This document shows, piece by piece, positions 40,408 through 48,918 of a stretch of DNA of 64,000 nt (positions are counted from its first letter, which is position 1; each line of letters begins with the position of its first letter). The position numbers and the translations under genes are program-made. The DNA lies in the NCBI GenBank assembly GCA_035504175.1, contig DATJSJ010000144.1, positions 19,152-83,151 on the forward strand, read 5' to 3'. Under the pieces are notes generated by a model, which ran no database searches, was not told the origin of the DNA, and worked only from the letters and a program-made list of their open reading frames with translations. The stretch is from DATJSJ01 sp035504175 (GTDB taxonomy: Bacteria; Pseudomonadota; Alphaproteobacteria; Acetobacterales; Acetobacteraceae).

Positions 40408-41042
40408 ACTCCAGGACGCGCGAGCGGCCCCGCATCCGCGTCGAGCGGCGACCCGGGCTGTCGTCGTCATCCGGCAATGGTGCGGCGGGACCGGTGCAGT
40501 CAGCGGCCGCGCGCAGCTTTCCGCGTCACGTTCACCGGTCGGCGCGACGGGGAACAAGAGAGGTTCCAGCGTGGCCGGTATGGGCAGACCGGGCGTTGCA
40601 ACACCTGCCATGGCAATTCCGCCTGAGAGTGCAGCCTGATCGTGCGGCAGCGCCGGTCGCGCGACGGCGGGTGCCGATGTCGTGCTTCACTGCTGGCGCG
40701 CCCTCCGACACCACGCGACTTTCATGCCGGGCCTGATCGACACGAACGCGCGGTCGGTTCTGGCTCATCGGGCTACGCGCGGCCAGGGACGAGCTGATTG
40801 GATTCCATCAATCGGCCGTGTGACATCCAGCCCGTCTCTGATATGAATCGCAGGCCGACAGGGAGGTGGTTGTGATGCGACCTCCCAGGCACGGCCGGCG
40901 GCGTTCAGAGAAGCGTCGACCGCTTACGGAACAGCGACATCGGCGATGGCACGCTCTGCGCAGGGGCTCATCCTGGCGTCCACGTCACGTCCTTCTCGGC
41001 TTTCGACGCTCGGCACCTGTGTGATCGCTTCGGGGTGAAACG
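40408..41042 (+). other. Intergenic region upstream of second hydroxylase
   Basis: 635 bases without a convincing conventional gene. It contains the stem-loop at 40861-40886 and a short Arg-rich reading frame from ATG 40875 to the stop at 41022 (49 codons) that begins inside the hairpin. The frame's composition looks like random GC-rich sequence. No promoter is obvious. Confidence 0.4.
40861..40886 (+). promoter_or_regulatory. Hairpin sequestering a ribosome-binding site and start codon
   Basis: GGGAGGT (40861-40867) pairs with ACCTCCC (40880-40886). GGGAGG is a strong Shine-Dalgarno and the loop contains GTGATG. The small downstream frame ends 18 bases before the hydroxylase start. A leader-peptide or translational switch is possible; chance is also possible. 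Confidence 0.3.
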
Positions 41043-42062
41043 ATGGACGACCTGAAATTCGGGACACGGAACAAGCGCGGCGACTTTGCGCCGAACGGCC
41101 GGCTGGAAGGTGCGCCGGTCTTCGTCTGGCCGCCGCGGCTGCTGAAGTTCCTCGCCTGGCTGCCGCACTACTTCCTGCCGTGGAACGCGCTTTTCTTCGG
41201 CCTTGGTCTCGTGGTGTGGACCTGGGCGACGCCCTCGCGGGAAACGCTGGCGAGTTTCGGCTGGCGCTGGATCGCGTGGCTCTGGCTGGTGAATGCGGCG
41301 ACCGTCGCGGTTCTGTATGGCGTGCTGGAATTCCGGCTCTACTTTCGCCGCGCGCAGGGCAACCGCTTCAAGTTCAATGCCCTGTTCCCGGCCGACCGGA
41401 AATCCGACGTGTTCATGTTCGGCAGCCAGAACATCGACAACGTCATCCGCACCTTCGGCACCGGCGTGCCGATCTGGACCGCCTACCAGGTGATCATGCT
41501 GCATCTCTGGGCGATCGGCTGGGGGCCCTGGACCAGTTTCGCCGCCCGTCCATGGGAGCTGATCGTCCTCGGCCTGCTCATCCCGATGATCCACGAGACG
41601 CATTTCTTCTGCATCCACTGGCTGATCCACCGGGGACCGCTCTACCGGTGGGTCCACTCGGTGCACCATAATTCGGTGAACCCGTCACCCTGGTCGAGCC
41701 TGTCGATGCATCCGGTCGAGCATCTGCTCTACTGGTCGGACATCCTGATCCACCTGCTGGTGCCGTCGCATCCGCTGCTGGTGCTCTATCATTTGCAGGT
41801 GACCGGAACGGGCGCCGTGGTGGGCCATGTCGGCTTCGACAAGATCGAGCTCGGCGAGGACCGCGCCATCGACACCCAGGCCTACGCCCATTACCTGCAT
41901 CACAAATGCTTCGAGGTGAACTACGCGGACGGCCTGATGCCCTTCGACCGGCTGTTCGGCACCTGGCACGACGGGACCAAGGCGGGCGAGGCCCTGATGC
42001 AGGAGCGGTTCCGCAGGAAGAAGGCGCGCATGACCGCGAAGGCGGCTGCCACGACCCGATGA
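41043..42062 (+). CDS. Sterol desaturase/fatty-acid hydroxylase family membrane diiron enzyme (copy 2)
   Basis: A 339-residue paralogue of the gene at 38200. Histidine boxes HETHFFCIH (from H184), HSVHH (205-209) and HYLHH (283-287) are all present. One extra His that precedes box 3 in copy 1 (HAYTHYLHH) is Gln here (QAYAHYLHH), outside the core ligand set. Several hydrophobic helices; Lys/Arg-rich C-terminus. SD-like GGGGTGAA precedes the ATG. It is followed by a second LacI-type gene and an orphan binding protein, duplicating part of the minus-strand set. Confidence 0.87.
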   Translation: MDDLKFGTRNKRGDFAPNGRLEGAPVFVWPPRLLKFLAWLPHYFLPWNALFFGLGLVVWTWATPSRETLASFGWRWIAWLWLVNAATVAVLYGVLEFRLYFRRAQGNRFKFNALFPADRKSDVFMFGSQNIDNVIRTFGTGVPIWTAYQVIMLHLWAIGWGPWTSFAARPWELIVLGLLIPMIHETHFFCIHWLIHRGPLYRWVHSVHHNSVNPSPWSSLSMHPVEHLLYWSDILIHLLVPSHPLLVLYHLQVTGTGAVVGHVGFDKIELGEDRAIDTQAYAHYLHHKCFEVNYADGLMPFDRLFGTWHDGTKAGEALMQERFRRKKARMTAKAAATTR

Positions 42063-42264
42063 TGCCGAGGTCGGACAGCGCGCGCGAAGCGGCGGCCGGT
42101 TCGTCGTCGGGGCCGACGATCCGGCAGTCCCAGGTGGCGTCTGCGATCGAGATCGGAAACGGAAGACGACAGCCAGCCTCGGTTTCGACGCGTGACCTGT
42201 TGCCGCAGGCTGCTGTGACGGAGTGCGATCAAGAACCCGCCTGACCAGGGTCATTTGCCCAGCC

Positions 42265-43308
42265 ATGCAGCCAAAGTCCTTGGCCCGGATCACGCTTTCC
42301 GACGTCGCTGCCCGGGCCGGCGTGGGCAGTGCCACGGTCGATCGCGTGATCAACGAACGCGGCAACGTGAGCAACGAGGTCCGCAAGCGGGTCCTGGACG
42401 CGGCGCGGGAGCTCGGCCTGAAGCGTATCCTGCCGTCCGCGCATCGCGGCCTGCTGCGGATCAACGTCATCCTCGCCCGCCCGGAATTGCCGCTGATCCA
42501 CCGCATGGGCTTCGAGTTCCGCCGCCTGGCCCAGCGGATGGGTCATGCGATCGCCATTCACCGCACGTTGCTGGATAACGAGGAGCCGCGCACGATTGCC
42601 GCCGCGCTGATGCGCGGGCCGTATGATGCGGCGATCGTCTACGCGCAGGACCATCCCTTGGTACACGCGGCGGTCGCCGATCTCGCCGCGCAAGGCCGGC
42701 CGGTGGTGACGATGATTTCAGACCTGCCCGGATCCGCCCGCCTCGCCTACGCCGGCACCGATCACTACAAGGCGGGGCGCTCGGCCGGCTATTTCCTGGG
42801 TCGGATGTCGCGGCCGGGCAAGGTCGTGGTCCTGTGCAACCATCTCGGGTTTCAGTCCCACGCCGAACGGGTGCATGGCGTGAGGGATCAGCTGACGGCC
42901 GAAGCGCCGCATCTCGCGCTGGCGGAGATCCTCGAGGGTCGCGATGACGCGGCCCGCTCCGAGTGGCAGCTTCGGGATGCGTTCCGGCGGCATCCCGAAA
43001 CCGTCGCCGTCTACAACGTGGGTGCGGGCAACCGGGGCGTCGCCGGGGCGATCCGGGCCGGCCTGCTGCCGGCCCGGCCCATCTTCGTCGGCCACGAACT
43101 GACCACCTACACCTACGCCTATCTGGAAGCAGGGTTGATGACCCTGACGATTGACCAAAGCCCCGAGCTTCAGGCGCAGTTCGCGCTCGAGGTGCTGATG
43201 CACCATTTCGGCTTCGAAGGCGCGAACGCGGTCGCGCCGCCCTATGTCTCGACGGTTCCGATCGTACTCTATGGCCCGCAGAACCTGCCCGAGTGCTTGC
43301 CAGGCTGA
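42265..43308 (+). CDS. LacI-family transcriptional regulator (copy 2)
   Basis: A 347-residue LacI-type repressor. The HTH reads ITLSDVAARAGVGSATVDRV (about 9-28), with hinge to residue 60 and a periplasmic-binding-like sensor domain (RINVILARPELPLIHRMG onward; YAGTDHYKAGRSAGYFLGRM). Sequence pattern of the sensor parallels copy 1. Start ATG 42265 was chosen for the standard HTH distance; the ribosome-binding site is weak and an upstream frame extension exists. It lies 202 bp after hydroxylase copy 2. Confidence 0.88.
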   Translation: MQPKSLARITLSDVAARAGVGSATVDRVINERGNVSNEVRKRVLDAARELGLKRILPSAHRGLLRINVILARPELPLIHRMGFEFRRLAQRMGHAIAIHRTLLDNEEPRTIAAALMRGPYDAAIVYAQDHPLVHAAVADLAAQGRPVVTMISDLPGSARLAYAGTDHYKAGRSAGYFLGRMSRPGKVVVLCNHLGFQSHAERVHGVRDQLTAEAPHLALAEILEGRDDAARSEWQLRDAFRRHPETVAVYNVGAGNRGVAGAIRAGLLPARPIFVGHELTTYTYAYLEAGLMTLTIDQSPELQAQFALEVLMHHFGFEGANAVAPPYVSTVPIVLYGPQNLPECLPG

Positions 43309-44039
43309 TTGAAGCCGATCGGCGCCAGCCTGAGACGCGGGAAGGTGCGCTGTCTACCTGTGCGCGTCGGGGAGGAGCCGCGCAAGTCGCGTTGGACCCC
43401 GAGTTTCCGGACATTCGGAAAAGTTTGATCCGACAGGTGATCGCAGGCGAGAGCTTGGTGTGCTCCCTGGTCAAGACGGTTGGATCGACGCACGCGTTCC
43501 GAGTCAGGTGCCTTCCGACGGCGCTCGATCGCCGGCTGAACAAGTGGAGAGTGCTCCCTCGGCACTCTGATGCGTCGCCAAGCGGAGTGTCGGACGTGCC
43601 GCTGATCCGTTGGCATTCTTCGGAACTCGTGTGCGCCAACCGGGATGTCGGCGTGAGCGCCATCATGCGCCCAGGCGCGCGGTGCCTTGCGCCGCAGCGC
43701 CCGGCACGCCCGAACCAAGCGCGACTGATGGCTTTCAATCAGCTTGTTTCTGGACGCCGATCCTTCGTGAATCGATAGTGATCGCAGACGCGGCGGCACG
43801 CGAGCGCCTGTCCAAGACTGGACGAATCCCTGTAGAGGACTGCATGAATCTCGGATCATCGGGCAATGTTGGTCGAAGGGCTCATGACGCCCCCGTATCG
43901 GCCTGGCAGGACGGTCCGGTTCATGACTGACGAATGAGGTGCAGACCGGCCTTCTTCAACAGCGCTTGCTGCAAGGCAAACAAGGCACTCGCTCGGCTTG
44001 ACCCGGTCGCCGAATGAAATCCCACGGGAGGGGAAAGAC
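43309..44039 (+). other. Intergenic region upstream of the orphan binding protein
   Basis: 731 bases with no convincing gene on either strand. It appears somewhat less GC-rich than its surroundings by eye. A 7-bp stem (AGAGTGC/GCACTCT, 43548-43568) and an 11-bp palindrome CTTGCTGCAAG at 43965-43975, sharing TTGC/GCAA half-sites with the 39268 palindrome, are present. The palindrome lies 65 bases before the binding-protein start and may be an operator. Confidence 0.4.
43965..43975. promoter_or_regulatory. Candidate operator CTTGCTGCAAG
   Basis: An 11-bp palindrome upstream of the binding-protein gene at 44040. Its TTGC/GCAA half-sites match those of TTGCTATAGCAA at 39268 with 1-base instead of 4-base spacing. 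Possible LacI-type site; weak. Confidence 0.28.
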
Positions 44040-45020
44040 ATGAAACTGTCGAAGGCATTGCGTCAAGCCGCACTTGCGACAGTGGTCGCGCTGGCGGTCG
44101 CACCGACGGCGTTCGCAAATGGCGCCAAGATCGCCATCATCGGCGGAAGGGCGGACGATCCATTCTTCGCAGTCGTGAAGCGCGGCATCGACGATGCGGC
44201 CAGGCTCGTCAAGTCCCGCGGCGGCAGCGTGAACTACCTGGCCCTGCAAACCTACGACAACATCGGTCCGGACGCAGCCGCTCTCATTCGGACGGCGATC
44301 AGCCAGGGTGCCACTGGAGTCGCCGCACCGGACTGGGTGCCGGGTGCCGAGGATTCCGCCTTCGAAGCCGCAAAGAAGGCCGGCATTCCGATCCTGGTCT
44401 ACAACTCCGGCGGGGCCGACAAGGCAAAGCAACTCGCCGCCTTGAACTATGTCGGCACGGACGAATCTCTCGCGGGCCTGGCGGCCGGAGAGTATTTTGC
44501 CGCCAAGGGGGTGAAGAACGTTCTGTGCGTCAATACGGTCCCGGGCGCCGTGAACCTCGAAGCGCGGTGCAAGGGCGTGCTTGACGGCCTGGCCAAGGCC
44601 GGCTTCCACTCGAAGGAGCTGCCATTGCCGGCCAGCAGCTTCGGCGACCCGACGGCGGTATCGGAAGCGCTCAAGGCAACGCTCCTGCGGGACACGACGA
44701 TTGACGGCGTCATCACCATGGGCAACCAGGACGCCAACAGTGCCGCCGTCGCCATCACGGAGGCCAGCGCGCAGCAACGGGTGAAACTCGGCACCTTCAA
44801 CACGGATCAGGCCAGTCTGGACCGCATCAAGAGCGGCACGCAGATGTTCGCCGTCGACCAGCAGGGATATCTGCAGGGATATCTCTCGGTCTTCCTCCTC
44901 GACTCGTATGTGACCTACGGAATGCAGTCGCCGACGACGCAGATTTTGACCGGCCCGCTGATTGTCGACGCGGCGAATGTCGGCACCGCGCTCGCGGGCG
45001 TCAAAGCCGGCGTGCGCTAG
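44040..45020 (+). CDS. Orphan periplasmic polyol/sugar-binding protein, type 1
   Basis: A 326-residue binding protein with signal peptide (MKLSKALRQAALATVVALAV, cleavage near residue 26 after AFA). Landmarks IIGGRADDPFFAVVKRGIDD, LQTYDNIGPDAAALIRTAIS and FAVDQQGYLQGY mirror the protein at 37133. GGGAGGGGA precedes the ATG. No permease or ATPase accompanies it, so it probably feeds the transporter at 35122-37018 or acts as a sensor. A weak inverted repeat (ATGATC/GATCAT) follows the stop. Confidence 0.9.
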   Translation: MKLSKALRQAALATVVALAVAPTAFANGAKIAIIGGRADDPFFAVVKRGIDDAARLVKSRGGSVNYLALQTYDNIGPDAAALIRTAISQGATGVAAPDWVPGAEDSAFEAAKKAGIPILVYNSGGADKAKQLAALNYVGTDESLAGLAAGEYFAAKGVKNVLCVNTVPGAVNLEARCKGVLDGLAKAGFHSKELPLPASSFGDPTAVSEALKATLLRDTTIDGVITMGNQDANSAAVAITEASAQQRVKLGTFNTDQASLDRIKSGTQMFAVDQQGYLQGYLSVFLLDSYVTYGMQSPTTQILTGPLIVDAANVGTALAGVKAGVR

Positions 45021-45083
45021 GCGGGCGAGATGATCTGACCGAGCTGAGCTACCTCTGGATCATGCGCTGATGCCGCCGCTCCG

Positions 45084-45635
45084 CTATGCCAGGCTGCGAA
45101 ACGTCACCGACCAGCGGGTCCGGTCCATCGCGGCGATGCTGTGCTCCCACTCGTGTCGCGCCGCGCCGCTCAGGTGGTAGGCGCCACGCGGCGCAAGGGG
45201 CATAGTCACGCGCTCGAACCTGTCGCCGCGCCGCCGCCGGAATCGCATCGTCGCCGGCGCGCCGAGCGAGACGCCGACCACGTGTTCGAACACCGGACGG
45301 TCTTTGTGCCAGCCAATGCCGGCGCCGGGATCGTAGCGAATCAGCAGCGCCTGGACGAAGTCGGTCGCCGGCAACCGCGCGAACTGCGCCGCGCGGTCTC
45401 GAAACGGCAGCAGCCAGTCGGGCACCGGGTCGCCGCGCCGAAGCCGACCTTGGTCGAAGTCATACGCCCACCCGTAGGAGATCGTCAGCCTCTTGCCGGT
45501 CCACCCCTGAAACCGGAATGCTGACAGATCGGCGGCATCGATCGCTGCAATCAGCGCCTGCTCCTCGACGGTCGTGACGAAGTCGCCCACCGAGGCGAGA
45601 CCGGGCAGCGCCGGTGCGCCGAACAGATCCGCCAT
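45084..45635 (-). CDS. alkB: Alpha-ketoglutarate-dependent dioxygenase AlkB-type
   Basis: A 183-residue AlkB-family DNA/RNA repair dioxygenase. Iron ligands are the H-x-D of GWHKDRPVFEH and the later His in ARHEWEHSI; RWSVTFR carries the 2-oxoglutarate-binding arginines. YDPGAGIGWHKD and LSGAARHEWEHS are characteristic AlkB segments. ATG 45635 gives the family-like MADLFGAP start; upstream frame extension is Pro/Arg-rich. The gene is convergent with the binding protein at 44040 and divergent from the small gene at 45819. Confidence 0.9.
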   Translation of the reverse strand: MADLFGAPALPGLASVGDFVTTVEEQALIAAIDAADLSAFRFQGWTGKRLTISYGWAYDFDQGRLRRGDPVPDWLLPFRDRAAQFARLPATDFVQALLIRYDPGAGIGWHKDRPVFEHVVGVSLGAPATMRFRRRRGDRFERVTMPLAPRGAYHLSGAARHEWEHSIAAMDRTRWSVTFRSLA

Positions 45636-45818
45636 GCGAGTCACGAACGGCCCTCCGCCGGCGGTTGGCAGCGGCTGGCGCGCAGGCGGCATTGTTTGCC
45701 TCGGTGGCCAGCGCGGCAACGCCCGACCGGATCCCTGTCTCGCCGCCCCGGCATAGGAGGTAGACGATCGCGAAATCGTGAGCTACAAGCGCCCGCTCCG
45801 GTAGCAAAGGAGCTAGGC

Positions 45819-46154
45819 ATGCAACTGACCGCTGCGGCGCTGCCGCCTATGCGGCCCGACACCGCCAGAAAGTTGGCGGTCCTGTTGGCCCGCCTCGGCC
45901 TGGCGCCCCGACAGGAGCGGCTCCTCGCAGAACGCATCAGGTCGCTTCTCATGACGCGGACCCTGGACGACGCCGTCTACATTGCTCTGCGAGAGAAGGG
46001 CTACTCGGACCGGCACACCCGATTGATCCTGCTGGCCACCCGCCGGGCCGATCCACGCGCTTCGCGCCGCCGTTCTGACATCCAGCGCGTGTTCGAGCGG
46101 ATAACGGTGCCCGATTCCCTTCCTGGCGGACAATGCGGTCGATCTTGGCCCTGA
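45819..46154 (+). CDS. Small helical protein of unknown function
   Basis: A 111-residue basic protein, not recognised. An almost continuous helical middle (RKLAVLLARLGLAPRQERLL, then TLDDAVYIALREKGYSDRH) suggests a helix-rich, perhaps nucleic-acid-binding or regulatory protein. AAGGAG lies 6-7 bp before the ATG, strong support for translation. A longer frame upstream is arginine-rich and rejected. Divergent from alkB with 183 bp between starts. Confidence 0.55.
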   Translation: MQLTAAALPPMRPDTARKLAVLLARLGLAPRQERLLAERIRSLLMTRTLDDAVYIALREKGYSDRHTRLILLATRRADPRASRRRSDIQRVFERITVPDSLPGGQCGRSWP

Positions 46155-46337
46155 TCCGCTTGCAGTGCGTCGCGGTGAACACGCATCTTTACTCGGCCCA
46201 CACCGGCGCGCTGGTGTCGGCCCGCTCCGATCACGATGGGGCCGAGCGCGGATCGACCGGAAGGCGGCGCCCGCCGTGCGATCGACGAACGATGTCCGGT
46301 GAGTTTCGCGACGCGGCCGCGCCGGCGTCTTCCCGCG

Positions 46338-47138
46338 TCATGCGGCACTCTCGGTCGTTCGGCCGGGTGCCGACCGGGTCAAGGCGGGGAGCGCGGCGAA
46401 GCGCGGCGGCGTGTCGCTGAGTGCGATGCCGGCGCGATCCGCCGCCCGGGTGATGTGTAGCCGCATGTAGTACTCCGCCCCGTCGGGATCGCGGCGGCTG
46501 ATCGCCTGCATCAGCTTCTCGTGCTCGTCGACCGTTTCCCAGACGCGTTCATGCCGCGCGACCGGCATGAGCTGGCTCTCCTGCAGCACTTCGGCGTAGG
46601 TGCCGTGCAGATCGGCGAGAATGCGGTTGCCGGAGAGTTGCATGACCCGGTGATGCAGGTCGAAATCCGCCTGCGCCGCGGCGACCAGGTCGAGGACCCG
46701 GGTCGCCTCCTTGAAGTCGCGGACGATGTTCTGCAGTGCCTGCACGTCGACATCGGTGATGGCCATGGTTGCCAGCCGGGCGGCGTACGACTCGGTGAGC
46801 AGACGAAACTGATAGACCTCGGGTAGCGCGTAGCGGCTGGCGAAACGCCAGGCCGGCTGCGGTGAGGTTTCGCCGGCCATGTCCGTGGCAACGAAGGTGC
46901 CGCGATGCGGCTCGCTCCGGACGACACCGAGCGTTTCGAGCGTCGACAATGCTTCGCGCAACGAAGCGCGGCTGATCGCCAGCCGCTCCGCCAGGCGGCG
47001 CTCGGCAGGCAACCGCTCCCCGGCAGCGAACGTGCCGTCCAGGATCATCGCCTGGATCCGGCGGACTGCCATCTGTGACACCGGTGACCGTGCGTTTCTC
47101 GTCTGCGTCCCCCTTTGGTCCGACCATCGGACGAGCAT
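46338..47138 (-). CDS. FadR-type GntR transcriptional regulator
   Basis: A 266-residue regulator. The winged-helix DNA-binding domain (MAVRRIQAMILDG to TFVAT) is followed by an FCD ligand-binding domain with the metal-type residues E-x-R-x-x-x-E-x-x-A (FRLLTESYAAR), DFDLHHRVM and the late His in RLHITRA. ATG 47138 is tentative: an operator (47116-47126) falls just inside the coding sequence, so the true start may be downstream, for instance ATG 47072. Divergent from the ABC/tartrate operon, which it probably controls. Confidence 0.85.
   Translation of the reverse strand: MLVRWSDQRGTQTRNARSPVSQMAVRRIQAMILDGTFAAGERLPAERRLAERLAISRASLREALSTLETLGVVRSEPHRGTFVATDMAGETSPQPAWRFASRYALPEVYQFRLLTESYAARLATMAITDVDVQALQNIVRDFKEATRVLDLVAAAQADFDLHHRVMQLSGNRILADLHGTYAEVLQESQLMPVARHERVWETVDEHEKLMQAISRRDPDGAEYYMRLHITRAADRAGIALSDTPPRFAALPALTRSAPGRTTESAA
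47116..47126. promoter_or_regulatory. GntR operator TGGTCCGACCA
   Basis: An 11-bp perfect palindrome (TGGTC-N-GACCA), the general form of FadR/PdhR-type operators. It overlaps the regulator's own 5' end, consistent with autoregulation. The same sequence with a different centre occurs at 47256. Confidence 0.65.
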
Positions 47139-47255
47139 TGAACCAAGCGCTGTCCTGGTGACGCGGTCGTCGGGGAGAAACCGTGCGTCTCTTCCTCGTG
47201 TGCGGTCAAGTTTCGATTGACGCGATCCGGCCAGTATGGTCATACCGACAGGTCC

Positions 47256-47266
47256 TGGTCTGACCA
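47256..47266. promoter_or_regulatory. GntR operator TGGTCTGACCA
   Basis: Second copy of the TGGTC-N-GACCA palindrome, 140 bp from the first and about 108 bp before the ABC ATPase start. A partial site GGTCATACC lies at 47238-47246. The spacing suggests the regulator controls both its own gene and the plus-strand operon. Confidence 0.65.
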
Positions 47267-47373
47267 TCTGAGATGGCTCCATCGGACGCCGCGACGGGAA
47301 TGGAGGGCGGCATGCGCGACGCGAATGTCCGCGCGTCCGGAACGGCGCCGGCAACAGGCGCGGGCTGAACGAC

Positions 47374-48918
47374 GTGGACGCCGCGCCGCAGCGTTCGCCC
47401 GTGCTCGAAATCCGTGCGATCGGCAAACGCTACGGCGCGACCGTCGCGTTGCACGACGTGTCCTTCGAGCTTGCCCCCGGCGAGGTGTGCGGGCTGCTCG
47501 GCGAGAACGGCGCCGGCAAATCCACTCTGGTCAAGGCGCTGAGCGGCGTGATCACGCCCGACACCGGCGAGATGCGCCTCGCCGCCGCGCCGTACCATCC
47601 GCACGACATCAACGATGCGCGGCGGCAGGGCGTCGCGACCGCTTTCCAGGAGCTCAGCCTGGTCGTCACGCTCTCCGTCGCCCTCAACCTGTTCCTGCCG
47701 CGACCGACCATCACGCGGGCGCGACTGGTGCCGGTGCGCCGGCTGGAGCAGGAAGCCGAGCGGATCCTGCGCGCGCACGGCGTCACCGATATCGATCCCG
47801 CGCGGCCGGTCGGCGACCTGCCGCTCGGCCAACGGCAGCGCGTGGAGATCGTGCGGGCGATGCACCGCAATCCGCGCCTGCTGCTGCTCGACGAGCCGAC
47901 GGCGGCACTGGCCGACCGCGAATGGCTGTTCGCCCTGGTGCAGCAAGCGGTCGCGCGCGGCGGGTCCGTGCTCTACATCAGTCACAAGCTCGATGAGATC
48001 CGCCGCCTCTGCCGCCGCTGCGTCATCCTGCGCAACGGCCGCAAGGTGCTCGACAGCGTCGTTGCGGCCATGCGCGACGAGGATATCTTCCGCAGCATGG
48101 CCGGGCGCTCGGCGGTCGAGCAGTTCGCGCCGGCGCCCTCCGCCATCCGCGCGCAGGCCGCGCCGGCGCTGCGCGCCGAGCGGCTGGCCGGCGACGGTGT
48201 CGAGGAGATCAGCTTCACCCTCGCGTCCGGCGAGATCCTGGGCGTCGCCGGGCTGGAAGGCCACGGGCAATCCGCGCTGTTCAAATCACTGGTCGGCCTG
48301 CATCCGCTGCGCGGCGGACGGATCGAGATCGACGGCAGACCGCGCGGCATGCGCTCGCCCCGGGCGGCGCGTGCCGCCGGCGTCGTGCTGGTGCCGGAGG
48401 AACGCAAGACCGAAGGCATTTTCAAGGACCTTGCCACCGCCGCCAATATCTCGCTGCCGGTCATCGAGCGGGCGAGTCCTCTGCACCTGCTGCACCGGCG
48501 CCGGGAGCGGACGATGGTCGCGCGCATCCTGCCGGCGGTCGACCTGGCGACCCGGTACCTGCCGCGCAACATCGCGGCCCTCTCCGGCGGCAATCAGCAG
48601 AAAGCGGTGCTGGCGCGGGCGTTGATCGCGCAGTCGCGCTGTCTGCTGCTGTTCGATCCGACGCGCGGGGTCGATGTCGGCGCGAAGCAGAGCATCTATC
48701 GCATGATGCGCGGCTTCGTGGGCGACGGCGGCGCGATCCTGTTCTACTCGACGGAGCTCGACGAGCTGGTGCATCTCTGCGATCGCTGCATCGTGCTCTA
48801 CCGCGGCCGGGTGATCGGCGAGGTCGCGGGCACGGCGCTGTCGCAGGAGCATATCCTCTCGCTGGCCGCCGGCCACGCGCCGCGGCGGACCGGCGGGCCG
48901 GAGCAGGCGGCGGGATGA
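47374..48918 (+). CDS. Ribose-type sugar ABC importer ATPase, two-domain (RbsA/MglA)
   Basis: A 514-residue ATPase with two nucleotide-binding domains. The first has Walker A GENGAGKS (43-50), signature LPLGQRQR and LLLDEP; the second has a degenerate Walker A (GLEGHGQS, no Lys), signature LSGGNQQK and LLLFDPTRGVDVG. This asymmetry is normal for RbsA-type proteins. GTG 47374 is the only well-placed start. First gene of a long plus-strand operon, adjacent to two GntR operators. Confidence 0.92.
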   Translation: MDAAPQRSPVLEIRAIGKRYGATVALHDVSFELAPGEVCGLLGENGAGKSTLVKALSGVITPDTGEMRLAAAPYHPHDINDARRQGVATAFQELSLVVTLSVALNLFLPRPTITRARLVPVRRLEQEAERILRAHGVTDIDPARPVGDLPLGQRQRVEIVRAMHRNPRLLLLDEPTAALADREWLFALVQQAVARGGSVLYISHKLDEIRRLCRRCVILRNGRKVLDSVVAAMRDEDIFRSMAGRSAVEQFAPAPSAIRAQAAPALRAERLAGDGVEEISFTLASGEILGVAGLEGHGQSALFKSLVGLHPLRGGRIEIDGRPRGMRSPRAARAAGVVLVPEERKTEGIFKDLATAANISLPVIERASPLHLLHRRRERTMVARILPAVDLATRYLPRNIAALSGGNQQKAVLARALIAQSRCLLLFDPTRGVDVGAKQSIYRMMRGFVGDGGAILFYSTELDELVHLCDRCIVLYRGRVIGEVAGTALSQEHILSLAAGHAPRRTGGPEQAAG

